A stretch of 38,547 nucleotides of DNA. It comes from Streptomyces sp. AW19M42 (lineage in GTDB: Bacteria > Actinomycetota > Actinomycetes > Streptomycetales > Streptomycetaceae). Positions 15,647 to 24,276 of this stretch are shown here, one piece after another. Below the pieces are notes generated by a model. It had not been told where the DNA came from. It worked only from the letters and a program-made list of their open reading frames with translations, and did not search any database. How positions within the stretch are numbered: the stretch's first letter is position 1; every line of letters begins with the position of its first letter. A program made the translations under genes and the position numbers. The stretch lies in assembly GCA_000470535.1 (NCBI GenBank), contig CBRG010000152.1, positions 1 through 38,547 on the forward strand, read 5' to 3'.

Positions 15647-17188
15647 GTGACCGACGCACCTACCACCGGCACCCACGGAACCGGGCCGTTCATCGCGGCC
15701 ATCGACCAGGGCACCACTTCCAGCCGCTGCATCGTCTTCGACAAGGACGGCCGGATCGTCTCGGTCGACCAGAAGGAACACGAGCAGATCTTCCCGAAGC
15801 CGGGCTGGGTCGAGCACAACGCGACCGAGATCTGGGAGAACGTGCAGGAGGTCGTGGCGAGCGCCATCGTCAAGGCGGGCATCACCGCCGCCGACGTGAA
15901 GGCGATCGGCATCACCAACCAGCGCGAGACCACCCTGATGTGGGACAAGAACACCGGTGAGCCCGTCCACAACGCCCTCGTATGGCAGGACACCCGCACC
16001 GACGCGCTCTGCAGGGAACTCGGCCGTAACGTGGGCCAGGACCGCTTCCGCCGTGAGACGGGCCTGCCGCTCGCCTCGTACTTCGCCGGGCCCAAGGTCC
16101 GCTGGCTGCTCGACAACGTCGAGGGGCTGCGCGAGCGGGCCGAGCGCGGGGACATCCTCTTCGGCACCATGGACTCCTGGGTCATCTGGAACCTGACCGG
16201 CGGCACCGAGGGCGGCGTGCACGTCACCGACGTCACCAACGCCTCGCGCACCCTCCTGATGAACCTGCACACGATGGCGTGGGACCACAAGATCCTCTCG
16301 TCCATCGGCATCCCGGCCGCGGTGCTGCCGGAGATCCGGTCCTCCGCCGAGGTCTACGGTCACGCCAAGGGCGGCGTGCTCGACGGCGTGCCGGTCGCCT
16401 CCGCACTCGGTGACCAGCAGGCCGCGCTGTTCGGCCAGACGTGTTTCGCCGAGGGCGAGGCCAAGTCGACGTACGGCACCGGCACCTTCATGCTGCTGAA
16501 CACCGGCGAGACGCCCGTCAACTCCTACAACGGGCTGCTGACCACGGTCGGCTACCAGATCGGCGACCAGAAGCCGGTCTACGCCCTGGAGGGGTCGATC
16601 GCCGTCACCGGTTCGCTGGTGCAGTGGATGCGCGACCAGATGGGCCTGATCCAGTCCGCGGCCGAGATCGAGACCCTGGCCCTGTCGGTCGAGGACAACG
16701 GCGGCGCGTACTTCGTGCCCGCCTTCTCCGGGCTGTTCGCCCCGTACTGGCGCCCCGACGCCCGCGGCGTCATCGCCGGTCTCACCCGTTACGTCACCAA
16801 GGCGCACATCGCCCGTGCCGTACTGGAGGCCACCGCCTGGCAGACCCGTGAGATCAGCGACGCCATGACCAAGGACTCCGGCGTCGAGCTGACCGCGCTC
16901 AAGGTCGACGGCGGCATGACCTCCAACAACCTGCTGATGCAGACCCTCGCCGACTTCCTGGACGCACCCGTGGTGCGGCCCATGGTCGCCGAGACCACCT
17001 GCCTCGGCGCCGCCTACGCCGCCGGCCTCGCCGTCGGCTTCTGGCCGGACACCGACGCGCTGCGCGCCAACTGGCGCCGGGCCGCCGAGTGGACCCCCCG
17101 CATGGACGCGGACACCCGCGACCGCGAGTACAAGAGCTGGCTCAAGGCCGTACAGCGGACCATGGACTGGCTCGAAGACGAGGAGTAG
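15647..17188 (+). CDS. glpK: Glycerol kinase GlpK
   Basis: Phosphorylates glycerol to sn-glycerol-3-phosphate with ATP. The 513-residue FGGY-family protein has [16 protein letters not shown] at the N-terminus (phosphate-1 loop, D20), substrate region ITNQRETT and [25 protein letters not shown], then [12 protein letters not shown] and [10 protein letters not shown] in the ATPase half. GTG 15647 is preceded by GGGAG at seven bases. The open frame runs back into glpF but homology starts at VTDAP. The stop TAG is inside the ribosome site of glpD, six bases before its start. It corresponds to gylA of the S. coelicolor operon. Confidence 0.97.
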   Translation: MTDAPTTGTHGTGPFIAAIDQGTTSSRCIVFDKDGRIVSVDQKEHEQIFPKPGWVEHNATEIWENVQEVVASAIVKAGITAADVKAIGITNQRETTLMWDKNTGEPVHNALVWQDTRTDALCRELGRNVGQDRFRRETGLPLASYFAGPKVRWLLDNVEGLRERAERGDILFGTMDSWVIWNLTGGTEGGVHVTDVTNASRTLLMNLHTMAWDHKILSSIGIPAAVLPEIRSSAEVYGHAKGGVLDGVPVASALGDQQAALFGQTCFAEGEAKSTYGTGTFMLLNTGETPVNSYNGLLTTVGYQIGDQKPVYALEGSIAVTGSLVQWMRDQMGLIQSAAEIETLALSVEDNGGAYFVPAFSGLFAPYWRPDARGVIAGLTRYVTKAHIARAVLEATAWQTREISDAMTKDSGVELTALKVDGGMTSNNLLMQTLADFLDAPVVRPMVAETTCLGAAYAAGLAVGFWPDTDALRANWRRAAEWTPRMDADTRDREYKSWLKAVQRTMDWLEDEE

Positions 17189-17194
17189 AGAAAC

Positions 17195-18808
17195 ATGACC
17201 ACCCTGCAGAGCGTCCCCGCCCTCGGGACGCATCCGGCCTCCGGCTCCCTTCCGAGCCGCGCCGAGACCCGGGAGCAGCTTTCCAAGGCGACGTACGACC
17301 TCCTGGTGATCGGCGGCGGCATCCTGGGCATCTCCACCGCCTGGCACGCCGCGCAGTCCGGACTGCGGGTGGCCCTGGTGGACGCCGGCGACTTCGCCGG
17401 CGCCACCTCCTCCGCCTCCTCCAAGCTGCTCCACGGCGGTCTGCGCTACCTGCAGACCGGCGCGGTGAAGCTGGTCGCGGAGAACCACTTCGAGCGGCGT
17501 GCGGTGTCCCGTCAGGTGGCCCCGCACCTCGCCAACCCGCTCACCTTCTACCTGCCGGTCTACAGGGGCGGGCCGCACGGCGCCGCCAAGCTCGGCGCGG
17601 GCGTGTTCGCGTACTCGGCGCTCTCCGGCTTCGGTGACGGCGTCGGCCACGTGATCAGCCCGGCGAAGGCGCAGCGCGACGTTCCGGAGCTGCGGACCGA
17701 CAACCTGAAGGCCGTCGCGGTCTACGGCGACGACCAGATGAACGACGCGCGGATGGCGCTGATGACGGTCCGCGCGGCCGTCGAGGCGGGCGCGGCCGTG
17801 CTCAACCACGCCGCCGTCACCGGGCTCCGCTTCACCAGGGGCCGGGTGACCGGCGCCGATCTGCGGGACGCCGTGGACGGTACGGAGTTCGGCATCAACG
17901 CCCGTCTGGTGCTGAACGCCACCGGGCCCTGGGTCGACCACCTGCGCACGATGGAGAACCCGGACGCGGCGCCTTCCATACGCCTGTCCAAGGGCGCGCA
18001 CCTGGTACTCAAGCGCACCCGGCCGTGGAAGGCCGCGCTCGCCACCCCGATCGACAAGTACCGCATCACGTTCGCCCTGCCGTGGGAGGACATGCTGCTG
18101 CTCGGTACGACGGACGAGGAGTACGAGGGCGATCCGGCGGACGTCGCGGTCACCGAGAAGGACACCGCGCAGATCCTGGACGAGGCGGCGTTCTCGGTCC
18201 GGGACCAGCAGCTTTCACGGGATCTGATCACGTACTCCTTCGCGGGTCTGCGGGTGCTGCCGGGCGGTCCCGGCGGTACCGCCAAGGCCAAGCGGGAGAC
18301 GGTCGTGACGGAGGGCCGCGGCGGGATGCTGTCGGTCGCGGGCGGCAAGTGGACGACGTTCCGCCACATCGGCCGCATGGTGATGAACAAGCTGGCCGCG
18401 CTCCCCGGGCACCCGCTGGCCGAGGACATGGAGCCGATGGCCCGGCTGCCGAAGAAGCTCCCGCTGCCGGGGATCGCCAACCCGAACGCGGTCGCGCACC
18501 GGCTGCTGGTCGACGGCGGCGTGCCGGGGCCGCGGATGTCCGCGGACACGGCACGGCACCTGGCCACGCACTACGGTTCGCTGTCCTTCGAAATCGCCCG
18601 GCTGGCCAACGAGGACCCGGTGCTCGCCGAGCGCATCCACCCCGACGCGCCGGAGATCTGGGCGCAGGTCGCCTACGCGCGCGACCACGAGTGGGCCGAG
18701 ACGGCGGACGACGTGCTGCGGCGCCGCACGACGCTGACCATCCGGGGTCTGGCCACGGACGAGATCCGGGCCGGCGTCGAGTCCGTGCTCGGCGACCGCA
18801 GGGGCTGA
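17195..18808 (+). CDS. glpD: Glycerol-3-phosphate dehydrogenase, FAD-dependent GlpD
   Basis: Oxidises glycerol-3-phosphate to dihydroxyacetone phosphate and passes electrons to quinone at the membrane. The 537-residue protein has FAD motif VIGGGILG (38-45) followed by E/D ribose contact in ALVDAGDF, substrate and FAD phrase SSKLLHGGLRYLQTG, GTTDEEYEGDP and the C-terminal GGKWTTFRHI. The C-terminal helical domain is present, so it is full length. ATG 17195 uses GAGGAG that overlaps the glpK stop, indicating translational coupling. It equals gylB. A strong hairpin six bases after the stop ends the operon; no gylX-like gene follows directly. Confidence 0.97.
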   Translation: MTTLQSVPALGTHPASGSLPSRAETREQLSKATYDLLVIGGGILGISTAWHAAQSGLRVALVDAGDFAGATSSASSKLLHGGLRYLQTGAVKLVAENHFERRAVSRQVAPHLANPLTFYLPVYRGGPHGAAKLGAGVFAYSALSGFGDGVGHVISPAKAQRDVPELRTDNLKAVAVYGDDQMNDARMALMTVRAAVEAGAAVLNHAAVTGLRFTRGRVTGADLRDAVDGTEFGINARLVLNATGPWVDHLRTMENPDAAPSIRLSKGAHLVLKRTRPWKAALATPIDKYRITFALPWEDMLLLGTTDEEYEGDPADVAVTEKDTAQILDEAAFSVRDQQLSRDLITYSFAGLRVLPGGPGGTAKAKRETVVTEGRGGMLSVAGGKWTTFRHIGRMVMNKLAALPGHPLAEDMEPMARLPKKLPLPGIANPNAVAHRLLVDGGVPGPRMSADTARHLATHYGSLSFEIARLANEDPVLAERIHPDAPEIWAQVAYARDHEWAETADDVLRRRTTLTIRGLATDEIRAGVESVLGDRRG

Positions 18809-18814
18809 CCGGCC

Positions 18815-18854
18815 GGGAGGGGGCGGCGTCCGACCTGGGACGCCGCCCCCTCCC
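18815..18854 (+). terminator. Strong terminator of the glycerol operon
   Basis: Perfect 17-base arms at 18815-18831 and 18838-18854 with a six-base loop GACCTG, directly after glpD. Confidence 0.85.
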
Positions 18855-18961
18855 GTATGTGTACGGAACCCATGTGTACGAAACCGGGCGAATCTCCATG
18901 CCTCGGGGGGCGGGTGTGGCACCGGTTGCCCCGAAGGGCCCGTAGGCCGCCGCCGGGGACG

Positions 18962-18986
18962 CATAATGGAGCGATACATCGGATGT
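18962..18986 (+). promoter_or_regulatory. Promoter and candidate autoregulatory operator of the GntR gene
   Basis: CATAAT at 18962-18967 resembles a -10 box. Nine bases on, ACATC-G-GATGT (18976-18986) is a perfect palindrome, inside the longer ATACATCGGATG (18974-18985) that recurs exactly before the dehydratase operon (25652-25663, minus strand). Its position just after the expected transcription start suits repression. No good -35 hexamer is seen. Confidence 0.6.
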
Positions 18987-18999
18987 CTGGAGGTCGCCC

Positions 19000-19671
19000 A
19001 TGGCTGTCACTGACGAGGCCATCGAGAAGATCAAGGGAATGATCGTCTCGGGTGCGCTACGGCCCGGCGATCGTCTCCCCAAGGAGAGCGAACTCGCCGC
19101 GGAGCTCGGCCTGTCCCGCAACTCACTGCGGGAGGCGGTGCGCGCCCTGTCGCTCATCCGCATTCTCGACGTGCGCCAGGGCGACGGCACGTATGTCACC
19201 AGTCTGGATCCGCAGCTGCTGCTGGAGGCGTTGAGCTTCGTGGTGGACTTCCACCGCGACGACACGGTGCTGGAGTTCCTGGCGGTCCGCCGGATCCTGG
19301 AGCCGGCCGCGACGGCGATGGCGGCGAGCCGGATCACCGAGGAGCAACTGGACCTGCTGAGCTCCCAGCTGGACGCCCTGGGCAGCCACCCCTCGGTCGA
19401 GGAACTGGTGGCCTGCGATCTGGAGTTCCACCGCGGCATCGTGCAGTCGTCCGGCAACTCGGTGCTCTGCTCACTGCTCGACGGACTCTCGGGGCCGACG
19501 ACACGGGCCCGGGTCTGGCGCGGTCTGACCCAGGAGGACGCGGTGAGCCGCACCCTGCATGAGCACCGGGCGATCGTCTCGGCGCTGCGGGACCGCGACG
19601 CGGAGGCCGCGCGGGCGTGGGCGACGGTGCATGTGGCGAGTGTGGAGCAGTGGCTGAGGTCGACGCTTTAG
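19000..19671 (+). CDS. GntR-family regulator, FadR/FCD subfamily
   Basis: A 223-residue transcription factor. The N-terminal winged helix-turn-helix (about 5-70) has GDRLPKESELAAELGLSRNSLREAVRAL and the wing VRQGDGTYV. The C-terminal all-helical FCD domain (about 80-215) has metal and ligand histidines in LEFHRGIV, EHRAIV and TVHV. This subfamily typically senses sugar acids, lactate or pyruvate. ATG 19000 follows GGAGG by six bases. It is convergent with the sugar-acid operon at 19783-25610 and shares a 12-base operator candidate with that operon's promoter. I infer it is a repressor of that operon and of itself, released by a pathway intermediate such as an L-fuconate-type acid. Confidence 0.93.
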   Translation: MAVTDEAIEKIKGMIVSGALRPGDRLPKESELAAELGLSRNSLREAVRALSLIRILDVRQGDGTYVTSLDPQLLLEALSFVVDFHRDDTVLEFLAVRRILEPAATAMAASRITEEQLDLLSSQLDALGSHPSVEELVACDLEFHRGIVQSSGNSVLCSLLDGLSGPTTRARVWRGLTQEDAVSRTLHEHRAIVSALRDRDAEAARAWATVHVASVEQWLRSTL

Positions 19672-19720
19672 CGTCGGCAGCGGGCCGGTCAGGGGCTCCG
19701 TCCCGGACCCCGCGCCCCAA

Positions 19721-19757
19721 ACGCCGGCGGGGCTGAGAGGATCAGCCCCGCCGGCGT
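19721..19757. terminator. Bidirectional terminator between GntR gene and permease gene
   Basis: Perfect 16-base arms at 19721-19736 and 19742-19757 with loop GAGGA, between two convergent genes. Confidence 0.85.
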
Positions 19758-19782
19758 CGCGTCCATGCACTCCTCAGTACCG

Positions 19783-20835
19783 TCAGTCCTGCTTCTCACC
19801 GCTCGCGAAGCGGGAGATGACCAGGGCGACGATGATGATCGCGCCGTTGAGGAACTGGTTCCAGAGGGCCGGGACGCCGCCGAGGGTCATCACGTTGACC
19901 ACCAGCTGGAGTGTCAGGACGCCGGTCAGCGCGCCGAACAGGGTGCCTCGGCCGCCCTTGAGGCTGATACCGCCGATCACCGCGGCCGCGAACACCTGGA
20001 AGATCCAGCCGTTGCCCTGCGTCGCGGCGACCGCACCGTAGTGGCCGGTGTAGAGGATGCCCGCGAAGGCGGCCAGCAGGCCGCCGATGGCGAGCACGAT
20101 CCAGGTGACCCGGTCGACCCGGATACCGGCGGCGCGCGCCGCCTCCGGGTTGCCGCCGATCGCGTACAGCGAGCGTCCGTGGCGCAGCCAGGCCAGTGCC
20201 GCGCCGCCGACCGCGAAGAGGAGCAGGCAGATCCAGACCGCGGCCGGCGCACCGAGCCACGAGGTCTTGCCGAGGTAGCGGAAGGACTCCGGTACGTCGG
20301 TGATGGACTTGCCCTCGGTGATGCCGATGTGGAGTCCGCGCAGCATGGTCAGCATGCCGAGCGTGGCGATGAAGCCGTTGACCCGCAGTTTCAGCATCAG
20401 GAAGCCGTTGATCGCGCCGATGACGAGACCCACCAGCAGGCAGAGCGGAATCGCCATCCAGGTGGGGAGGATTCCCAGGCCGGCGAAGCGGCCGTCGTCA
20501 CCGGGCAGCACCAGCCACATGGCGACGACGGGCGCGATGCCGATCGTCGACTCCAGCGACAGGTCCATCCGCCCGCAGATCAGGATCAGGGCCTGGCCAA
20601 GGACCAGCAGACTGAGTTCGGAGGACTGCTGGACGACGCTGATCAGGTTGTCCGAGGTGAGGAAGACCGGCGACACGATGAAGCCGATCACCATCAGCAC
20701 CAGGATCACCGGCACGAGCGAGAAGTCGCTCCACCGGATCAGCTTGAGCCGGCTCAGCGGGCTGCCGCCCCCGGGCCCGCCCTTCGGTCCCGCCTCGATG
20801 TCGTCGGCCGTGGACGGCCGTATCGTGCCGGTCAT
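19783..20835 (-). CDS. Sugar ABC transporter permease (RbsC family)
   Basis: A 350-residue integral membrane permease of the BPD_transp_2 type that forms the homodimeric channel of ribose/galactose-class importers. About 40 cytoplasmic residues precede the first membrane helix ([19 protein letters not shown]). Typical family phrases follow: [40 protein letters not shown] and [26 protein letters not shown] 20833-20835 overlaps the ATPase stop as ATGA. It is last of five genes of the dehydratase operon and ends before a strong terminator. With the ATPase and lipoprotein it makes a complete importer, probably for L-fucose or a similar deoxysugar or its acid. Confidence 0.93.
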   Translation of the reverse strand: MTGTIRPSTADDIEAGPKGGPGGGSPLSRLKLIRWSDFSLVPVILVLMVIGFIVSPVFLTSDNLISVVQQSSELSLLVLGQALILICGRMDLSLESTIGIAPVVAMWLVLPGDDGRFAGLGILPTWMAIPLCLLVGLVIGAINGFLMLKLRVNGFIATLGMLTMLRGLHIGITEGKSITDVPESFRYLGKTSWLGAPAAVWICLLLFAVGGAALAWLRHGRSLYAIGGNPEAARAAGIRVDRVTWIVLAIGGLLAAFAGILYTGHYGAVAATQGNGWIFQVFAAAVIGGISLKGGRGTLFGALTGVLTLQLVVNVMTLGGVPALWNQFLNGAIIIVALVISRFASGEKQD

Positions 20836-22349
20836 TCCCTTTCCCCCACACCTTCCATGGCGGCGACGAGTTCCCCGTCGGTCCACCCGCTTGCGAACGT
20901 GGCGACCACTCGCCCGTGGAACAGGGCCAGCACCCGGTCGCAGACCCGCAGATCGTCCAGCTCGTCGGAGACGACGACCGCGGCGTTGCCCTCGTCGGCC
21001 ACCCGCCGGACGACCCCGAGGAGCGAGTCCTTGGACTTGACGTCCACACCCGCGGTGGGCCGGACCGCCACCAGCACGCTGGGCCTGCGGGCCAGCGCGC
21101 GGGCGACCACCACCTTCTGCTGGTTGCCGCCGGAGAGCCCGGCGACGGGCTGCTCCGGGCCCTGGGTCTTGATGTCCAGTGAGTCGATCATGCCCCGGGC
21201 GAACTCCCGCGTGCGGGAAGGCAGTACGGTCCCCCACGGTCCGAGCTGGTCGGCGACCGTGAGGGTGGCGTTCTCCGCGACACTGCGCTGCAGGACCAGG
21301 CCCTGGTCGTGCCGGTCCTCGGGGATGTAGCCGATCCCGGCGGCCAGTGCGTGCGGCACGCTCCCCGGGCGCACGGTCTCGCCGTGCACCCGGACCGTGC
21401 CGCCGCCCTGCTTGCGCATCCCCGCCAGCACCTCGCCCAGCGCGGTGTTGCCGCTGGCCGCGGAACCGGCCAGGCCGAGCACCTCGCCGGGGCGCACCTG
21501 GAGGTCCAGCGGTTCGAACCGGTCCTCCAGGGTGAGCCCCTCGACGCTCAGGACGGGCGCCGCGGAGGCGTCGGGCGGTGCGGTGGTGCCGGCCGCGTGC
21601 CAGGCGACGGCGCCGCCGGACTTCTCGCCCGTCATCGCCGCCACCAGCTCCGTCTTCGCCACGTCCGCCACCGGGGCGGTCAGTACGTGCCGGGCGTCGC
21701 GGTAGACGGTGACCGCCGTGCAGAGCTCGTACACCTCTTGCAGGTGGTGGGAGATGAAGAGGAACGCCACTCCTTGGCTCTGCAGCTCCCGGAGCTTGTC
21801 GAAGAGCCGCCCGATGCCCCGGGCGTCGAGCTGGGCGGTCGGCTCGTCGAGGATGATCAGCCGCGCGCCGAAGGACAGCGCGCGGGCGATCTCGACGAAC
21901 TGCCGCTGCTCGACGGCGAGATCGCGGGCCCGGGTGTCCGGGTCGACCTGGACCCCGTAGTCGGCCAGGAGCTGCTCCGCGCGCTTGCGCAGCCGCCCCC
22001 AGCTGATCCAGCGGGCGTTGTCGTCGAACCGGTTGAGGAAGAGGTTCTCCGCGACGGTCAGGTCGGGGACGACCATGGACTTCTGGTAGACGCAGGCGAC
22101 CTTCGACTGCCAGGCCGTGGTGTCCCCGAAGGCGGGCGCGGGCTCTGCGCCGAAGGTGACCGTGCCCGCGTCCGCCTTGTGGAGTCCGGTCAGGACGCTG
22201 ACCAGGGTCGACTTGCCCGCGCCGTTGCGGCCGACGAGGGCGTGCGACTCACCGGGCTGCACGGTGAGCTTCACCCCGTCGAGCGCGACGGTCGGTCCGA
22301 AGCGTTTGACGACGCCTTCCGCCTGTACGGCAGGTGGTGCCTGGTCCAT
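20832..22349 (-). CDS. Sugar ABC transporter ATPase, two-domain (RbsA type)
   Basis: A 505-residue tandem ATPase. Domain 1 (10-245) looks active: Walker A GRNGAGKST (40-48), Walker B LIILDEPTA with D168/E169, switch H201, and signature LAVEQRQ. Domain 2 (265-505) keeps signature LSGGNQQ (405-411) but its Walker A reads GSAASGNT (295-302), without the lysine. Its Walker B reads LVAVRPTAGVDV, lacking the Asp and the catalytic Glu, so it should not hydrolyse ATP. RbsA-type second domains often have a degenerate Walker A; losing the Walker B acids as well is more extreme. ATG 22349 lies two bases after the lipoprotein gene stop, and the ATPase stop overlaps the permease start. Confidence 0.93.
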   Translation of the reverse strand: MDQAPPAVQAEGVVKRFGPTVALDGVKLTVQPGESHALVGRNGAGKSTLVSVLTGLHKADAGTVTFGAEPAPAFGDTTAWQSKVACVYQKSMVVPDLTVAENLFLNRFDDNARWISWGRLRKRAEQLLADYGVQVDPDTRARDLAVEQRQFVEIARALSFGARLIILDEPTAQLDARGIGRLFDKLRELQSQGVAFLFISHHLQEVYELCTAVTVYRDARHVLTAPVADVAKTELVAAMTGEKSGGAVAWHAAGTTAPPDASAAPVLSVEGLTLEDRFEPLDLQVRPGEVLGLAGSAASGNTALGEVLAGMRKQGGGTVRVHGETVRPGSVPHALAAGIGYIPEDRHDQGLVLQRSVAENATLTVADQLGPWGTVLPSRTREFARGMIDSLDIKTQGPEQPVAGLSGGNQQKVVVARALARRPSVLVAVRPTAGVDVKSKDSLLGVVRRVADEGNAAVVVSDELDDLRVCDRVLALFHGRVVATFASGWTDGELVAAMEGVGERE

Positions 22350-22351
22350 GG

Positions 22352-23392
22352 CTAGCTCTTCTTCTCCAGCTGGTTCGCCCACAGCTTCGGGTCGTCGACG
22401 TTGTCCTTGGTCACCAGCGGGGCGGGGAGCTGGTCCTCGAAGCCGTTCGGGATCTTGATGATGGTGGAGTCGTGGTCGGTCGGGCCCTCCTTGAAGGTCT
22501 TCCCGTCCAGCGCCGCCTTCGCGTAGTACAGCGCGTACTTCGCGTACAGGTCGGCGGGCTGGGAGATCGTCGCGTCGATCTTCCCGGCCTTGATGGCGTC
22601 GAACTCCTCCGGGATGCCGTCGTTGGAGATGATGGTGATGTGGCCCGGCGAACCGGCCGGCTTCAGCAGCTTCTTCTGCTCCAGGAGCGCGAGGGTCGGC
22701 TGCAGGAAGACACCGCCGGCCTGCATGTAGATGCCGTTGATGTCGGGGTGCGCGGCCAGTGTCGACTGGAGTTTCGCGGAGGCGACGTCGCCCTTCCAGT
22801 CGGTGGCCAGCTCGAACACCTTGATGCCCGGGAAATCCTTGTCCATGCAGGACTTGAAGGCCTCGGACCGGTCGCGGCCGTTGATCGAGGACAGGTCGCC
22901 CTGGAACTCGACGACCTTGCCCTTGCCCTTCAGCTGCTCACCGAGGTACTTGCAGGCGTTCGTCCCGTACGCCTTGTTGTCGGCGCGCACCACCATGTAG
23001 ATGTCGCCCTTGTCCGGGCGGGTGTCGACGCTGATGACCGGGATCTTCTTCTCGTTCAGCGTGTTCAGCGACTCGGCTATCGCGCCGGTGTCCTGCGGGG
23101 CCATCACCACGGCCTTGGCGCCCTGGTCGGCGAAGGTCTGGACGTTGGCGACCAGCTTGCCGATGTCGTTCTGCGAGTTCGTCAGCGGCAACGCCTTGAC
23201 CTCACCGCCCTTGACTCCCTTCTGGATGTAGTTCTGGTAGGAGTTCCAGAAGTCGCTGTCGCTGCGCGGCAGGTCGATGCCGACCTTCCCGCCACCCGCG
23301 CCGTCATCCGTTGATTCGCGGTTGCAGCCCGCGAGGGCAGTGACGGCCAGCAGTACGGCGCAGGCTGCCGCACTCGTCGTACGCACTCTCAT
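22352..23392 (-). CDS. Sugar-binding lipoprotein of ABC transporter (RbsB-like)
   Basis: A 346-residue periplasmic-binding-protein type 1 receptor anchored outside the membrane. The lipoprotein signal ends in lipobox LAGC (C23), followed by an acidic linker and the RbsB-like fold starting KVGIDLPRSDSDFWNSY. Later phrases ADQGAKAVVMAPQDTGAIA and IPVISVDTRPDKGDIYMVVRADN are typical of pentose and hexose receptors. ATG 23392 was chosen as the only start that opens with a signal peptide; AAAGGA lies 11 bases upstream. It is third in the operon, 104 bases after the SDR gene. Ligand inferred from neighbours: L-fucose or a related 6-deoxy sugar or aldonic acid. Confidence 0.93.
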   Translation of the reverse strand: MRVRTTSAAACAVLLAVTALAGCNRESTDDGAGGGKVGIDLPRSDSDFWNSYQNYIQKGVKGGEVKALPLTNSQNDIGKLVANVQTFADQGAKAVVMAPQDTGAIAESLNTLNEKKIPVISVDTRPDKGDIYMVVRADNKAYGTNACKYLGEQLKGKGKVVEFQGDLSSINGRDRSEAFKSCMDKDFPGIKVFELATDWKGDVASAKLQSTLAAHPDINGIYMQAGGVFLQPTLALLEQKKLLKPAGSPGHITIISNDGIPEEFDAIKAGKIDATISQPADLYAKYALYYAKAALDGKTFKEGPTDHDSTIIKIPNGFEDQLPAPLVTKDNVDDPKLWANQLEKKS

Positions 23393-23496
23393 TGGTGTCC
23401 CGTTCCTTTGTGGAGTACCGGCTCGGAGATCTGGTGGTGCAGGTGGTACGGGGGCGGGCGGCCCCGGTGGTTCGGCTCGGGCCGCACGCCCTACGG

Positions 23497-24276
23497 TCAG
23501 CTGTCGGCGGGGCGCAGGCGCAGGCCCTGCATTCCGCCGTCGACGGCCAGCGCGGTGCCCGTCACGGAGGCGGCGGCCGGGCTGGCGAGGTACACGATCG
23601 CGGCGGCCACCTCGTCGGCGGAGACCAGCCGGCCCAGCGGCTGCCGGGCGTTGAGGGCCGCGCGTTCGGCGGCCGGATCCTCGGCCTGGCCGAGCAGCCG
23701 CCCGATCCACGGGGTGTCCGCGGTGCCGGGGTTGACACAGTTGACCCGGACGCCCTCGCGGACGTGGTCGGCGGCCATCGCGAGGGTCAGCGAGAGGACC
23801 GCGCCCTTGCTCGCGCTGTACAGGGCGCGCTGCGGCAGCCCGGCGGTCGCGGCGATCGAACAGGTCTGGGTGATCGAGACGGCGCCGGGGCGCTCGGCGG
23901 CGGCGCGCCGCAGATGCGGCAGCGCGTGCCGGGCGGTGCGGACCATGCCGAGGACGTTGATGTCCAGGACCCGGGTCCACTCGTCGTCCTCGTTGTCCTC
24001 GACGGAGCCGATGGACCCGATGCCCGCGTTCGAGACGAGCGTGTGCAGGGAGCCCAGTTCGGCCGCCGCGCGGTCGACCGCGTCGCGCACGGCCGCGTCG
24101 TCGGTGACGTCCGCCTTGACGGTGAGGGTGCCCGCCGGGGCGCCCGCGGTCTCCCGGTCGAGGACGGCCACCCGGGCCCCCCGCTCCAGGAGCATGGTCG
24201 CGACGGCGGCCCCGATACCGGAGGCGCCGCCCGTCACCAGAGCGTTCATCCCCTCGAAGTCGCGTGTGCCGGTCAT
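23497..24276 (-). CDS. SDR dehydrogenase, likely 2-keto-3-deoxy-L-fuconate dehydrogenase
   Basis: A 259-residue classical short-chain dehydrogenase. The NAD(P) motif is TGGASGIG (15-22), D40 after the second strand suggests NAD preference, NAG is at 83-85, and the catalytic triad is S140, Y153 and K157 (YSASK). ATG 24274-24276 overlaps the dehydratase stop by four bases (ATGA), so the two are translationally coupled. In the non-phosphorylative L-fucose route of Xanthomonas an SDR oxidises 2-keto-3-deoxy-L-fuconate to the 2,4-diketo acid; coupling to an L-fuconate dehydratase suggests this step here. By fold alone it could oxidise other sugar acids or the free sugar. Confidence 0.9.
   Translation of the reverse strand: MTGTRDFEGMNALVTGGASGIGAAVATMLLERGARVAVLDRETAGAPAGTLTVKADVTDDAAVRDAVDRAAAELGSLHTLVSNAGIGSIGSVEDNEDDEWTRVLDINVLGMVRTARHALPHLRRAAAERPGAVSITQTCSIAATAGLPQRALYSASKGAVLSLTLAMAADHVREGVRVNCVNPGTADTPWIGRLLGQAEDPAAERAALNARQPLGRLVSADEVAAAIVYLASPAAASVTGTALAVDGGMQGLRLRPADS

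Noticed and set aside
15569..18001. An 810-codon minus-strand frame across glpK and glpD
   Set aside because: Antisense of two well-identified glycerol genes and without recognisable domain content.
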